From: Candidatus Magasanikbacteria bacterium CG_4_10_14_0_2_um_filter_41_10
GTDB taxonomy: Bacteria > Patescibacteriota > Patescibacteriia > Magasanikbacterales > UBA922
Assembly (NCBI GenBank): GCA_002792995.1
Contig: PFPJ01000014.1
Coordinates: 1 to 11,323, forward strand
Direction of reading: 5' to 3'
Length of the DNA: 11,323 nucleotides
Part shown: one piece after another, positions 1-6,026 of the stretch
Layout of the letters: each line of letters begins with the position of its first letter
Numbering within the stretch: the stretch's first letter is position 1
The notes under the pieces: generated by a model
Told to the model about the DNA's origin: nothing
Seen by the model: the letters and a program-made list of their open reading frames with translations, nothing else
Databases searched by the model: none
Made by a program: the position numbers and the translations under genes

Positions 1-2
1 TT

Positions 3-1043
3 GCATACGTATTTGGTGGCAATGCGACGGTCATTGGTATTGTCTTCCTTATTCTTATTGGTATTATTCTCAGTACAGGAAAATATATTTATTCAACAGT
101 CGAACACTTTTCAAAAGGTATCATCATGATAGGCGTACCTGCTATTGTGATTCTCACATTCTTTCTCGCAGATGTGTCTCAGGCAGGCGAACTGCTTCAG
201 GGACTTATGGGAAAAGGAAACGGCTATTGGTTTTTACCAGTTGGGATTCCCCTTGCTTCTTTTCTCGCTGCATTTGCATTTAGTGGTGCCGCTGGCAATT
301 TGAATCTTGCACAGTCAAGTTATATCCGAGAAAAAGGCTATGGTATGGGGAAATATATGGATAAAGTAAAAAGTTTGTTCTCAGGACAAAAACAACACAT
401 AGATCTCGAAGGATATACATTTGATCCTACTGTAGAAAACATGGATAGATTTTCTGGATGGTGGAAACAAGTAAACAAAGAACATTTTCTTGTGTTTTTC
501 CTCACCGGCGTCATTACCGTCCTGCTTCTTATTTTACTCTCATATGCAACGACTTTTGGGACTGCGGGAAATGCCCAAGGCATCCAATTTGTCATCAATG
601 AAGCAATAGCTATTGGCAAAGGTACGTTTCCTCTCATGGGAACGTTTTTTGCGCTACTCATGGGAATCATGTTATTTTCTACACAATTTACCGTACTCGA
701 TTCTACCAGTCGCATCATCTCAGAAAATTATGCAGCAACAAAACTTGGCAAAAAAATATCTCATCCGCTCTCACGCTATTACTACATATTTTTGTGGGTA
801 CAGATTGCATTTGGTATCATTGTCTTTCTCTTTGGATTTACAGAGCCGCTCACGCTTCTCATTATTAGTGCGGTCTTGAATGCATTTTGTATGTTTGTCC
901 ATATTGCACTCGTGAATGTACTGAATATAAAAGAATTGCCAAAAGAAATCCAAGCATCACTGTGGAGAAAAATCATTTTGCTTATTTCATTTTTGTTCTT
1001 TGGTATATTTTCGGCACTAACACTTTGGGATAAAGTATTCTAA
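3..1043 (+). CDS. Nramp-like divalent metal transporter, 5' end outside window
   Basis: The frame is open from the window edge to the TAA at 1041-1043, so the ATG at 126 is internal and the visible part is the last 346 residues. I count about eight hydrophobic segments. The most diagnostic stretch is fragment residues 94-118, where SGAAGNLNLAQSSYIREKG is followed by GYGMGKY. It corresponds in position and pattern to the helix-6 region of Nramp/SLC11 proteins, which import Mn2+/Fe2+ with protons. In canonical members this helix carries an MPH metal-binding motif; I do not see it here, so substrate and even transport mode are uncertain. A hydrophilic insert (about residues 119-160) separates two membrane blocks. 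The HD-domain gene follows after two bases, so the two are probably cotranscribed. Another APC-superfold transporter is possible. Confidence 0.62.
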   Translation, partial: AYVFGGNATVIGIVFLILIGIILSTGKYIYSTVEHFSKGIIMIGVPAIVILTFFLADVSQAGELLQGLMGKGNGYWFLPVGIPLASFLAAFAFSGAAGNLNLAQSSYIREKGYGMGKYMDKVKSLFSGQKQHIDLEGYTFDPTVENMDRFSGWWKQVNKEHFLVFFLTGVITVLLLILLSYATTFGTAGNAQGIQFVINEAIAIGKGTFPLMGTFFALLMGIMLFSTQFTVLDSTSRIISENYAATKLGKKISHPLSRYYYIFLWVQIAFGIIVFLFGFTEPLTLLIISAVLNAFCMFVHIALVNVLNIKELPKEIQASLWRKIILLISFLFFGIFSALTLWDKVF

Positions 1044-1045
1044 TT

Positions 1046-1699
1046 ATGAAAAAACTCATCAAATTGCTCTCTATTTTTCAACTCACCAAAGAGCAACCAC
1101 TCACAGGCTACCTCGCTGCAGGGGTCAATATTCATGATCTCCCCTCTTTGGCAGAACATCAGTACACTGCGGCTGTCATCGGCTATTTTATTGCACACAG
1201 AATAGAACAAGCTGGAGGCAAGATAGACGGACACAAACTAATTCTTATACTCCTCTTTCATGACCTTGGGGAACTCTTTGGCGGAGATGTTGCAGCACCA
1301 CTGAGTAGAAAATATCCAGATCTAAAAATTCACAAAGATAAAATTGGAGAAAGAACGATTCAGCTTTTGACTGAATTTATGAATGAACAGGAAAAGCAAG
1401 ATTTTCTTTCTGTGTACGACGAAGGAGAAACCGGGCAGTCTGATGAAAAAATAGTTGCAAAAATTATTGACCAGATTGATCACCAATTCTTTTTTGAACA
1501 TCACAATTACGATAGCAAATTTCACTACGGCATAGAAGATTCTCGTCCTGGATTTATCCAAAAATATATTGTAGAAAAAACATCATTGATACAGGATCCA
1601 ATAACAAAGAAAGTCATGGATGACTTTCTTGAAAGTTTTGTTCATGACTTTTACCAAAAAGGATTCCAGCCTCGAACGTTGCTACTTGACGATGAATAG
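1046..1699 (+). CDS. HD-domain phosphohydrolase, YfbR/HDDC2-like
   Basis: 217 residues. The HD metal site is readable: His38 in SLAEHQ, His72-Asp73 and Glu76 in FHDLGE, then Asp81 in GGDV and a distal Asp (142 or 145) in IIDQIDHQF. This H...HD..E...D spacing matches YfbR-type 5'-deoxynucleotidases and human HDDC2, which dephosphorylate deoxynucleoside monophosphates using a divalent metal; AEH just before the first helix is typical of that group. The length is close to YfbR (about 200 residues) with a somewhat longer tail. The start ATG lies two bases after the transporter stop and has no clear Shine-Dalgarno, so translation is probably coupled. The exact nucleotide substrate cannot be read from sequence; a general HD hydrolase role is the safe call. 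The gene is followed within 8 bp by a long inverted repeat. Confidence 0.75.
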   Translation: MKKLIKLLSIFQLTKEQPLTGYLAAGVNIHDLPSLAEHQYTAAVIGYFIAHRIEQAGGKIDGHKLILILLFHDLGELFGGDVAAPLSRKYPDLKIHKDKIGERTIQLLTEFMNEQEKQDFLSVYDEGETGQSDEKIVAKIIDQIDHQFFFEHHNYDSKFHYGIEDSRPGFIQKYIVEKTSLIQDPITKKVMDDFLESFVHDFYQKGFQPRTLLLDDE

Positions 1700-1706
1700 T
1701 TGTTCA

Positions 1707-1743
1707 CTTCTTCTTTTTACTAGTATCTACTAAAGAGAAGAAG
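1707..1743. repeat. Imperfect inverted repeat, 17-bp arms, 3-nt loop
   Basis: Arms 1707-1723 and 1727-1743 pair over 17 positions with one C-C mismatch and one G-T wobble around the loop TAT. It starts eight bases after the stop of the HD-domain gene. There is no T run on either side, so it is not a classical intrinsic terminator for the plus strand, but it may act as a 3' stem protecting the transcript. It abuts the GC-rich hairpin at 1747-1776. Confidence 0.6.
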
Positions 1744-1746
1744 AGA

Positions 1747-1776
1747 CACAGCGCCGACGGGGGTGTCGGCGCTGTG
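1747..1776 (-). terminator. GC-rich perfect 12-bp hairpin, probable terminator of the minus-strand gene at 1800-2111
   Basis: CACAGCGCCGAC (1747-1758) pairs perfectly with 1765-1776 across a six-base loop. Read on the minus strand it comes 23 bases after the stop codon of the small gene and is followed by a pyrimidine-rich stretch with several T's (complement of 1730-1746), a weak U tract. On the plus strand no T run follows. Termination on the minus strand is likely but not certain. Confidence 0.55.
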
Positions 1777-1799
1777 CGTGAGAGCACGAATTGCAGCTC

Positions 1800-2111
1800 T
1801 CAGTCGTCCACGAAGTCATCGAGCGTGAAAGTCACGACAGGGAGCTCCCCCAGCTCGGCCTTGACGTAATTGACCTGCATACATCGGACGACAAGGAGAA
1901 GTGCCAGCGCGAGGTCATCGATCTCGAACTTCTGCGCTACCTCGATCTGGACAGTTCCAACCTCGTCATCCACTTTAGCTGTGAAAGACAGCAGACGTCG
2001 CACGAGATGGTCGGTGATGACCACCAACTCAACTTTGCCGTCGTCGTCTTCACCGCCGACCCAGATCGAGCTGATGTACTCGAACGCTGCCGTTTCGCCA
2101 TGCGTGGGCAT
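1800..2111 (-). CDS. Small acidic protein of unknown function (GC-rich island)
   Basis: 103 residues beginning MPTHGETAAFEY and ending LDDFVDD. I chose the ATG at 2111 over the upstream ATG at 2150 because GGAGGAAG lies directly before it, an almost perfect ribosome binding site that most neighbours lack. The protein is strongly acidic (about 21 Asp/Glu against 7 Lys/Arg) and alternates short hydrophobic and charged stretches such as KVELVVITD and DEVGTVQIEV, suggesting a small beta-rich fold; no signal peptide or clear membrane helix is visible. I do not recognise the family. Base composition is clearly more GC-rich than the surrounding genes, with C/G-ending codons, suggesting recent acquisition or different selection. 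It is isolated between its own hairpin and the terminator of the ftsW-murG operon. A plus-strand frame also spans the region but has no ribosome binding site. Confidence 0.6.
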   Translation of the reverse strand: MPTHGETAAFEYISSIWVGGEDDDGKVELVVITDHLVRRLLSFTAKVDDEVGTVQIEVAQKFEIDDLALALLLVVRCMQVNYVKAELGELPVVTFTLDDFVDD

Positions 2112-2112
2112 G

Positions 2113-2120
2113 CTTCCTCC
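2113..2120 (-). promoter_or_regulatory. Strong Shine-Dalgarno for the gene at 1800-2111
   Basis: On the minus strand GGAGGAAG ends one base before the ATG at 2111; the GGAGG core is four bases from the start. This decides the start codon. It stands out because most other genes in the window have no recognisable Shine-Dalgarno. Confidence 0.75.
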
Positions 2121-2175
2121 AATTACCGTCCAACTGTGCAACGCCACCATGGCGCTACCTCAGCAGAACGTACAA

Positions 2176-2227
2176 ACATACACAAAAAAGACGTCTCTGT
2201 CAAGAGAGACGTCTTTTTTGTGTATGT
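2176..2227. terminator. Bidirectional intrinsic terminator ending the ftsW-murG operon
   Basis: A perfect 23-bp inverted repeat (2176-2198 with 2205-2227) around the loop GTCAAG. The GC-containing core GACGTCTCT/AGAGACGTC is flanked by A6 on the left and T6 on the right, giving a U tract in both directions. On the minus strand it lies five bases after the last gene of the operon (stop at 2233). Confidence 0.9.
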
Positions 2228-2232
2228 ACAGA

Positions 2233-2433
2233 TTACTTGTTTTTTTTATCCCGTGCTTGTTGTTCTTCTTTTTCTTTCAGCTTTTTACCAATATTCTTCC
2301 CCAATTGAAAAAGTCTCTTTGTTTCTTCCTTTTTGTTCTTATCGTCATCATCGTCATCATCGTCATCAGGCTGCTTGGAAGCAAAGAGAAATGAGGTTCG
2401 TTTGTCGTCGAGGGGGCCACCTACCATATACAT
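2233..2433 (-). CDS. Small charged protein with a run of nine Asp
   Basis: 66 residues: a short N-terminus (MYMVGGPLDDKR), nine consecutive Asp at residues 23-31, then a Lys/Glu-rich probable helix or coiled coil (KNKKEETKRLFQLGKNIGKK and onward) ending KKNK. It sits 27 bases after the murG stop and five bases before the operon terminator, as expected for a last operon gene. The Asp run is encoded by a 9-bp tandem repeat that keeps the frame. No ribosome binding site is visible and the start is uncertain (ATG at 2433 or 2427). I do not recognise a family. The alternating acidic and basic blocks suggest a soluble, mostly disordered protein that could bind nucleic acid or a basic partner; that is conjecture. 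It could also be non-coding 3' sequence. Confidence 0.5.
   Translation of the reverse strand: MYMVGGPLDDKRTSFLFASKQPDDDDDDDDDKNKKEETKRLFQLGKNIGKKLKEKEEQQARDKKNK
2341..2367. repeat. 9-bp tandem repeat, three copies
   Basis: ATCGTCATC is repeated three times exactly on the plus strand. On the minus strand it encodes the nine Asp residues of the small protein at 2233-2433. Its unit is a multiple of three, so copy changes would alter the length of the Asp run without shifting frame. Confidence 0.9.
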
Positions 2434-2460
2434 GAAGCATATGCTGATCGGTGTCGGTTG

Positions 2461-3531
2461 TCAAATCACTGTTTCAAATATATTCAATATATCAGCTCCC
2501 TTTGCTTTCGGCAACAACGCTTGCAGACGCTTTCCTAGTTCATCACGTTCTTTTTTATTTTCAAGCAATTCTCGAATTTTTTTTGCTAAAAAATTTCCAT
2601 CGGCAGTATCTTCGTCTACAATTACTGCTGCATTTGTTTTGGCAAGATATGCCACATTGTGTTCCTGATGACCAGGTTTTGGAATCAAGATAGACGGTTT
2701 TCCCAGGGCGGCAATCTCAGAAATCGTTCCAAATCCACCACGAGAAATGACAATATCAGCAGCAGCATAGGCATCCTTCATCTCATCAGTAAAGAATGGA
2801 AAAATATGATAATAATCAAAATGCTTGACCGCTCGCTCCACAAGTTCTTGTGGGCGCTCTCTGCCGGTGAGATGCACTACTTGTGCATGCCCCTTCAGAT
2901 GCTGTACAGCTTCCACAATGAGCTGATTGACACGTTGTGAGCCAGTACCACCACCAGTCACAAAAACAAGGGGTAGCGATGAATCAAGGTGAAATCTCTC
3001 TATTGCGTTTTCCTTCGAACCAGCAAACACGTCACGACGGATGGGATTCCCAAGCCAGATTGTTTTTTTCTGTGAAAATTGCGAGGTGGACGCTTCAAGA
3101 GCAGTAGTAATTTGCGTTGCACTCCGAGCCATCAATCTATTGGACAACCCAACCACCACATCTTGTTGGTGAATCCACGTCGGAATACCAAGCCACCACG
3201 CAGCCCAATGCACAGGGACAGAAGTAAATCCACCCGCAGAAATACAAATATCAGGACGTTCACTCAGAAGCAAACGAAAAGAAGCAAACAAACCACCCAT
3301 TATCTTGAATAGATCAATAATATTGAGTGGAGAAAAATAACGACGGAGCTTCCCACTTGGAATAGGAAAAAATAACATATCATTTTTTTCCACAAGCACT
3401 TTTTCTGGACCATGCGCTGTCCCGACCCAAATAGCGCGTGCTTCTGGGTGAGCTTCGTGGATAACATCCCACATGGCTAACAGTGGTGTGACTGGACCGA
3501 GTGTACCGCCTCCTGAAAATAATACTTTCAT
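2461..3531 (-). CDS. murG: MurG, lipid II synthase (GlcNAc transferase)
   Basis: 356 residues from ATG 3531, chosen because the protein then opens with the family's first beta strand and glycine loop (MKVLFSGGGTLGPVTPLLA). MurG transfers GlcNAc from UDP-GlcNAc to undecaprenyl-PP-MurNAc-pentapeptide on the inner membrane face, giving lipid II. Visible GT-B features are SAGGFTSVPVHWAA (99-111), HQQDVVVGLSNR (121-132, for the usual HEQN..PG..NR), GNPIRRDV (161-168), GGGTGSQRVNQ (193-203), SRGGFGTISEIAALGKPSIL (263-282) with the expected Glu at 272, and PGHQEHN (286-292). Odd: the His usual in loop 1 (GGHV.P) is replaced by Pro13, and HEQN by HQQD. It follows the NUDIX gene by 10 bases in the ftsW operon, consistent with lipid II synthesis beside its polymerase. 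No Shine-Dalgarno. Confidence 0.93.
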   Translation of the reverse strand: MKVLFSGGGTLGPVTPLLAMWDVIHEAHPEARAIWVGTAHGPEKVLVEKNDMLFFPIPSGKLRRYFSPLNIIDLFKIMGGLFASFRLLLSERPDICISAGGFTSVPVHWAAWWLGIPTWIHQQDVVVGLSNRLMARSATQITTALEASTSQFSQKKTIWLGNPIRRDVFAGSKENAIERFHLDSSLPLVFVTGGGTGSQRVNQLIVEAVQHLKGHAQVVHLTGRERPQELVERAVKHFDYYHIFPFFTDEMKDAYAAADIVISRGGFGTISEIAALGKPSILIPKPGHQEHNVAYLAKTNAAVIVDEDTADGNFLAKKIRELLENKKERDELGKRLQALLPKAKGADILNIFETVI

Positions 3532-3541
3532 ACTATACAAA

Positions 3542-4003
3542 TTATTCGAGTGAAGACCCTTCGTGATCCCACCCATATTCTCCGTAGTGAATATTTTTTT
3601 CAATTGCGTGAAGTGCAACTACTACTTCCGGAATAACATTGTTTGGTAAATTCTTTTTATCAAACCATTGCATATCACCAGATTTTTCTGGTTCCATATT
3701 GCGAGGCTCCCCTTCCCAGTGTGTGGCCACAAAATAGATATCAATATATTCACGTTCTATACTATATCTATGCGTTATATATGCCACTGATACATCTTTT
3801 TTTGACACTATCACACCAGCTTCTTCTTTTGCTTCGCGAATCACTGCCGAAGTGGCACTTTCATTTCCATCGCTATGTCCTGCAATGGGTGTGTAATATC
3901 CAGGCATATACCGAGTATTTTTTCGTTGCAACAGCAATATCGATCCTTCTTTTTCAAAAATGAGATACACGGCAGAAAATATTCGAAAACGTTCTTTTTT
4001 CAT
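3542..4003 (-). CDS. NUDIX hydrolase within the ftsW-murG operon
   Basis: 153 residues from ATG 4003, chosen because it lies four bases after the ftsW stop and begins just before the first strand of the fold. The Nudix box is complete at residues 42-64: Gly42, Glu48, Arg56-Glu57, Glu60-Glu61 and Gly63 fit GX5EX7REUXEEXGU. Such enzymes cleave nucleoside diphosphates linked to another moiety, using Mg2+ held by the box glutamates. The substrate is not evident; residues 26-40 (QRKNTRYMPGYYTPI) and the tail after QWF resemble general NUDIX sanitising enzymes rather than MutT or ADP-ribose pyrophosphatase specifically. Its position between ftsW and murG makes a nucleotide-sugar or lipid-linked diphosphate substrate conceivable, but proximity alone does not show this. 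Confidence 0.85.
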   Translation of the reverse strand: MKKERFRIFSAVYLIFEKEGSILLLQRKNTRYMPGYYTPIAGHSDGNESATSAVIREAKEEAGVIVSKKDVSVAYITHRYSIEREYIDIYFVATHWEGEPRNMEPEKSGDMQWFDKKNLPNNVIPEVVVALHAIEKNIHYGEYGWDHEGSSLE

Positions 4004-4007
4004 ATCA

Positions 4008-5111
4008 TTACACTTGCTGTTTACTGACATTGACCACAATACCCACACCGGCGAGCGCTACCATAAGTGCCGTACCACCATGACTCACAAATGGGAGTGG
4101 CACACCAGTCAATGGAAGGAGTCCTACCATAGCACCAATGTTAAGAAAGGATTGAATCATAAACCAAGAGATAATCCCTGCTACAAGAAATTGTCCAAAG
4201 GTATCTGGTGCATGTTTTGCAATCCTAAACCCACGAAAAGCAATATACACAAGCAAAAAAAGAAACCCAACAGCGCCAATAAATCCAAGTTCTTCTGCCA
4301 TGACTGCATAAATACTATCTGCATGCACTTCTGGCAAATATGCAAACTTTTGCCGAGATTGACCCAGACCCAGTCCAAACACACCACCTGACCCAATTGC
4401 CAAAAACGCTTGATTGATATGGTATCCTTGTCCTTGAGGGTCAAGTTCTGGATGCAAAAATGTAGTAAAGCGCGCCGCACGATACGGTGCTGCCCAAATC
4501 ATAACAAGAAATAACAACACGCCTGCTAATGAAAGCATCAAGAGATGCGAATACTTTGCTCGACCAAAATATAGCATCGCAAATAATATCCCAAACAAAA
4601 TTGAAACGGTTCCAATATCTGGTTGTAAAATGACCAGAACAATAGGAATCATTCCCAAACCTAAGGTCAAAAAAAATCCTTCTTTAAGTTTGGTAATCGT
4701 TTCTCCCTGATGACTCATATACGCCGCCAAAAAAATAATACTCCCCAACTTTGCAAACTCTGAAGGTTGAAGAGAAAAACTCCCCATCACAATCCAACTA
4801 TGTGCTGACGTCCCAAGAGTTGAACCAATGCCTGGAAGAAAAGGCAACAATAATCCACCGATCATAAACACAAATATCATCATGGCAGATCGTTTCCACA
4901 AATGATAATCCACCTTTGCAAAAAGGTACATAGCAATAATACCAGGCAAAACGCCATACAAGAGTTGACGCTTTACAAAAAAATAACTATCACCAAACCG
5001 CTGTGATGCGACCACTGAACTGGCTGAAGTAAGAATGACTAATCCAAACAAAAATAACACGACCATGGCCATGAGAAATTTGTAGTCGGCAACACCAGCA
5101 TGTACCTTCAT
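4008..5111 (-). CDS. ftsW: FtsW/RodA-type SEDS peptidoglycan polymerase
   Basis: 367 residues from ATG 5111; AGGTG lies a few bases upstream and a GTG two codons earlier is less likely. About ten hydrophobic segments are visible. SEDS markers, in 369-residue numbering from that GTG: QPSEFAKL (117-124), LQPDIGT (164-170), GYHINQAFLAIGSGG (231-245), LPEVHADSIYAVMAEELGF (261-279) with the catalytic Asp267, and LPFVSHGGT (341-349). SEDS proteins polymerise glycan strands from lipid II together with a class B penicillin-binding protein; FtsW serves the division septum, RodA elongation. The large periplasmic loop before the catalytic Asp is present (LHPELDPQGQ). The usual Tyr in the SYGG motif is His. 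The FtsW call rather than RodA rests mainly on the neighbouring murG. It is preceded by a three-helix protein (10-base gap) and followed by the NUDIX gene (4-base gap). Confidence 0.9.
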   Translation of the reverse strand: MKVHAGVADYKFLMAMVVLFLFGLVILTSASSVVASQRFGDSYFFVKRQLLYGVLPGIIAMYLFAKVDYHLWKRSAMMIFVFMIGGLLLPFLPGIGSTLGTSAHSWIVMGSFSLQPSEFAKLGSIIFLAAYMSHQGETITKLKEGFFLTLGLGMIPIVLVILQPDIGTVSILFGILFAMLYFGRAKYSHLLMLSLAGVLLFLVMIWAAPYRAARFTTFLHPELDPQGQGYHINQAFLAIGSGGVFGLGLGQSRQKFAYLPEVHADSIYAVMAEELGFIGAVGFLFLLVYIAFRGFRIAKHAPDTFGQFLVAGIISWFMIQSFLNIGAMVGLLPLTGVPLPFVSHGGTALMVALAGVGIVVNVSKQQV

Positions 5112-5121
5112 AGACACCTAT

Positions 5122-5478
5122 CTATACGTTGAGAAAAACAAGAAGGGCAGTGCTAACGAGAAGAAACATATTCACGAGGACAGCAACAGCATTGAGCAGA
5201 TATGCAGCGAAGTGATCTTGTTTATACAAAAACCAACCAAGCAATGCATTGAGAAAAATGATGAAAAAACCAGCAACAGGAAGAGACAATACATTGTACC
5301 ACGACCCCACAAGATCAACGCCAAAAAGAATATTATAATGCAAAAACACCTGTCCTGTACTAGGACGGATATTATAAAGCAACCATATCCACGAAGCGAT
5401 ATTGAACAATAACGCGAGGCTCAGGAGAATGAGATTCTGCTTTTTCCTAAGATACAGCTTGAGAGGATATATTTTCAT
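5122..5478 (-). CDS. Small three-helix membrane protein, first gene of the ftsW operon
   Basis: 118 residues from ATG 5478. The start is set by the promoter at 5488-5516, whose -10 box ends nine bases upstream; the longer frame to 5610 would begin upstream of that promoter. A basic N-terminus (KIYPLKLYLRKK) precedes three hydrophobic segments at about 15-36, 64-85 and 91-116. The loop between the first two carries HYNILFGVDLVGSWYN, which I recall as a recurring motif in uncharacterised small membrane proteins of CPR bacteria; it could not be checked here. No catalytic motif is seen. As the leading gene of the ftsW-murG unit it may assist envelope assembly, by context only. The likely transcript starts almost at the ATG, so translation would be leaderless. 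Confidence 0.75.
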   Translation of the reverse strand: MKIYPLKLYLRKKQNLILLSLALLFNIASWIWLLYNIRPSTGQVFLHYNILFGVDLVGSWYNVLSLPVAGFFIIFLNALLGWFLYKQDHFAAYLLNAVAVLVNMFLLVSTALLVFLNV

Positions 5479-5487
5479 ACCAGCAAT

Positions 5488-5516
5488 AGTATAGCGTGTT
5501 TGACGCCTCTTGACAA
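5488..5516 (-). promoter_or_regulatory. Sigma70-type promoter of the ftsW-murG operon
   Basis: On the minus strand: -35 TTGTCA (5511-5516), 17-bp spacer, -10 TATACT (5488-5493). The expected start of transcription, near 5481, is only two or three bases before the ATG at 5478, implying a leaderless mRNA. The -35 box overlaps that of the divergent rpmA promoter. Confidence 0.8.
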
Positions 5517-5538
5517 TTTCCTCAGTATCCCATATAAT
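5510..5538 (+). promoter_or_regulatory. Consensus sigma70-type promoter of rpmA
   Basis: TTGACA (5510-5515), 17-bp spacer, TATAAT (5533-5538): a perfect match in both boxes and spacing. The expected start of transcription is the A at 5545, giving a leader of about 144 nt before rpmA. It shares five bases of its -35 box with the divergent promoter. Confidence 0.9.
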
Positions 5539-5544
5539 GCTCGC

Positions 5545-5688
5545 ATTCTTATATTCCGACATGGTCAGCGACGAGACTCTGGCATAGGAGGCAGAACTCG
5601 GGCAGCGCACTATGTATGACTACGCAGTCACGTAGCATCTAGTGATAAGAACCGTACTGAAACAAGTGTACCTTGTTTCTCCACATAT
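5545..5688 (+). promoter_or_regulatory. Structured 5' leader of rpmA
   Basis: The leader between the inferred transcription start and the bL27 ATG contains two stems. The first pairs 5608-5614 with 5636-5644 (one bulged C) and continues inward, past an unpaired TATGA, with CTACG/CGTAG (5620-5624/5631-5635). The second pairs GAAACAAG (5659-5666) with 5672-5679 and ends nine bases before the start codon. No Shine-Dalgarno precedes rpmA. An eight-codon reading frame (ATG 5561, TAG 5585-5587) lies inside and GGAGG occurs at 5588 onward without a suitably placed start. Long structured leaders on ribosomal protein genes often mediate autoregulation; that role is inferred here. Confidence 0.5.
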
Positions 5689-5976
5689 ATGGCACATAAA
5701 AAGGCCGGTGGATCTACCAGGCTTGGACGAGATTCCAATCCACAGTACCTCGGCGTGAAGCTCACGCATGGTCAATTTGCCAAAGCAGGGCAAATCATTA
5801 CCAGACAACGAGGAACGAAAATCCACCCAGGCAAGAATGTTGCTCGTGGAAAAGATGATACCCTCTACGCACTTGTAGCTGGAATCGTCAAATTCACAAC
5901 CAAAATGCGCAAGCGTTTTGACGGGACACTCCGCAAAGCAAAATATGCGAGTGTGGTCCCACTAGAAAAAAAATAA
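5689..5976 (+). CDS. rpmA: 50S ribosomal protein bL27
   Basis: 95 residues, starting directly with MAHKKAGGST, the universally conserved bL27 N-terminus that reaches toward the peptidyl transferase centre. There is no Firmicutes-type cleavable extension. Further hallmarks: GRDSNPQYLGVK, ITRQRGTKIHPGKNVARGKDDTLYAL and the basic C-terminal part ending PLEKK. The usual Asn in TRNGRDS is Leu (TRLGRDS). The gene stands alone with its own consensus promoter, leader and terminator; the customary partner rplU (bL21) is not adjacent. No Shine-Dalgarno is seen before the ATG, as in most genes of this window. Confidence 0.97.
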   Translation: MAHKKAGGSTRLGRDSNPQYLGVKLTHGQFAKAGQIITRQRGTKIHPGKNVARGKDDTLYALVAGIVKFTTKMRKRFDGTLRKAKYASVVPLEKK

Positions 5977-5982
5977 GATACG

Positions 5983-6011
5983 AAAAAATCCGCCGATAAG
6001 GCGGATTTTTT
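5983..6011. terminator. Bidirectional intrinsic terminator after rpmA
   Basis: AAAAAATCCGCC (5983-5994) pairs with 6000-6011 around GATAA, giving a short GC stem flanked by A6 and T6. It starts six bases after the rpmA stop and can also stop transcripts arriving on the minus strand from the gene at 6121-6405. Confidence 0.92.
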
Positions 6012-6026
6012 GTTTGTAGTAAAAAT

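Noticed and set aside
1791..2435. Long plus-strand reading frame of 214 codons across the GC-rich island
   Set aside because: It crosses the perfect terminator hairpin at 2176-2227, has no ribosome binding site, and the opposite strand carries a gene with GGAGGAAG in front of its ATG.
5479..5610. Upstream extension of the three-helix protein to 5610
   Set aside because: It would place the start upstream of both the inferred transcription start and the promoter, and the added residues do not resemble a membrane protein N-terminus.
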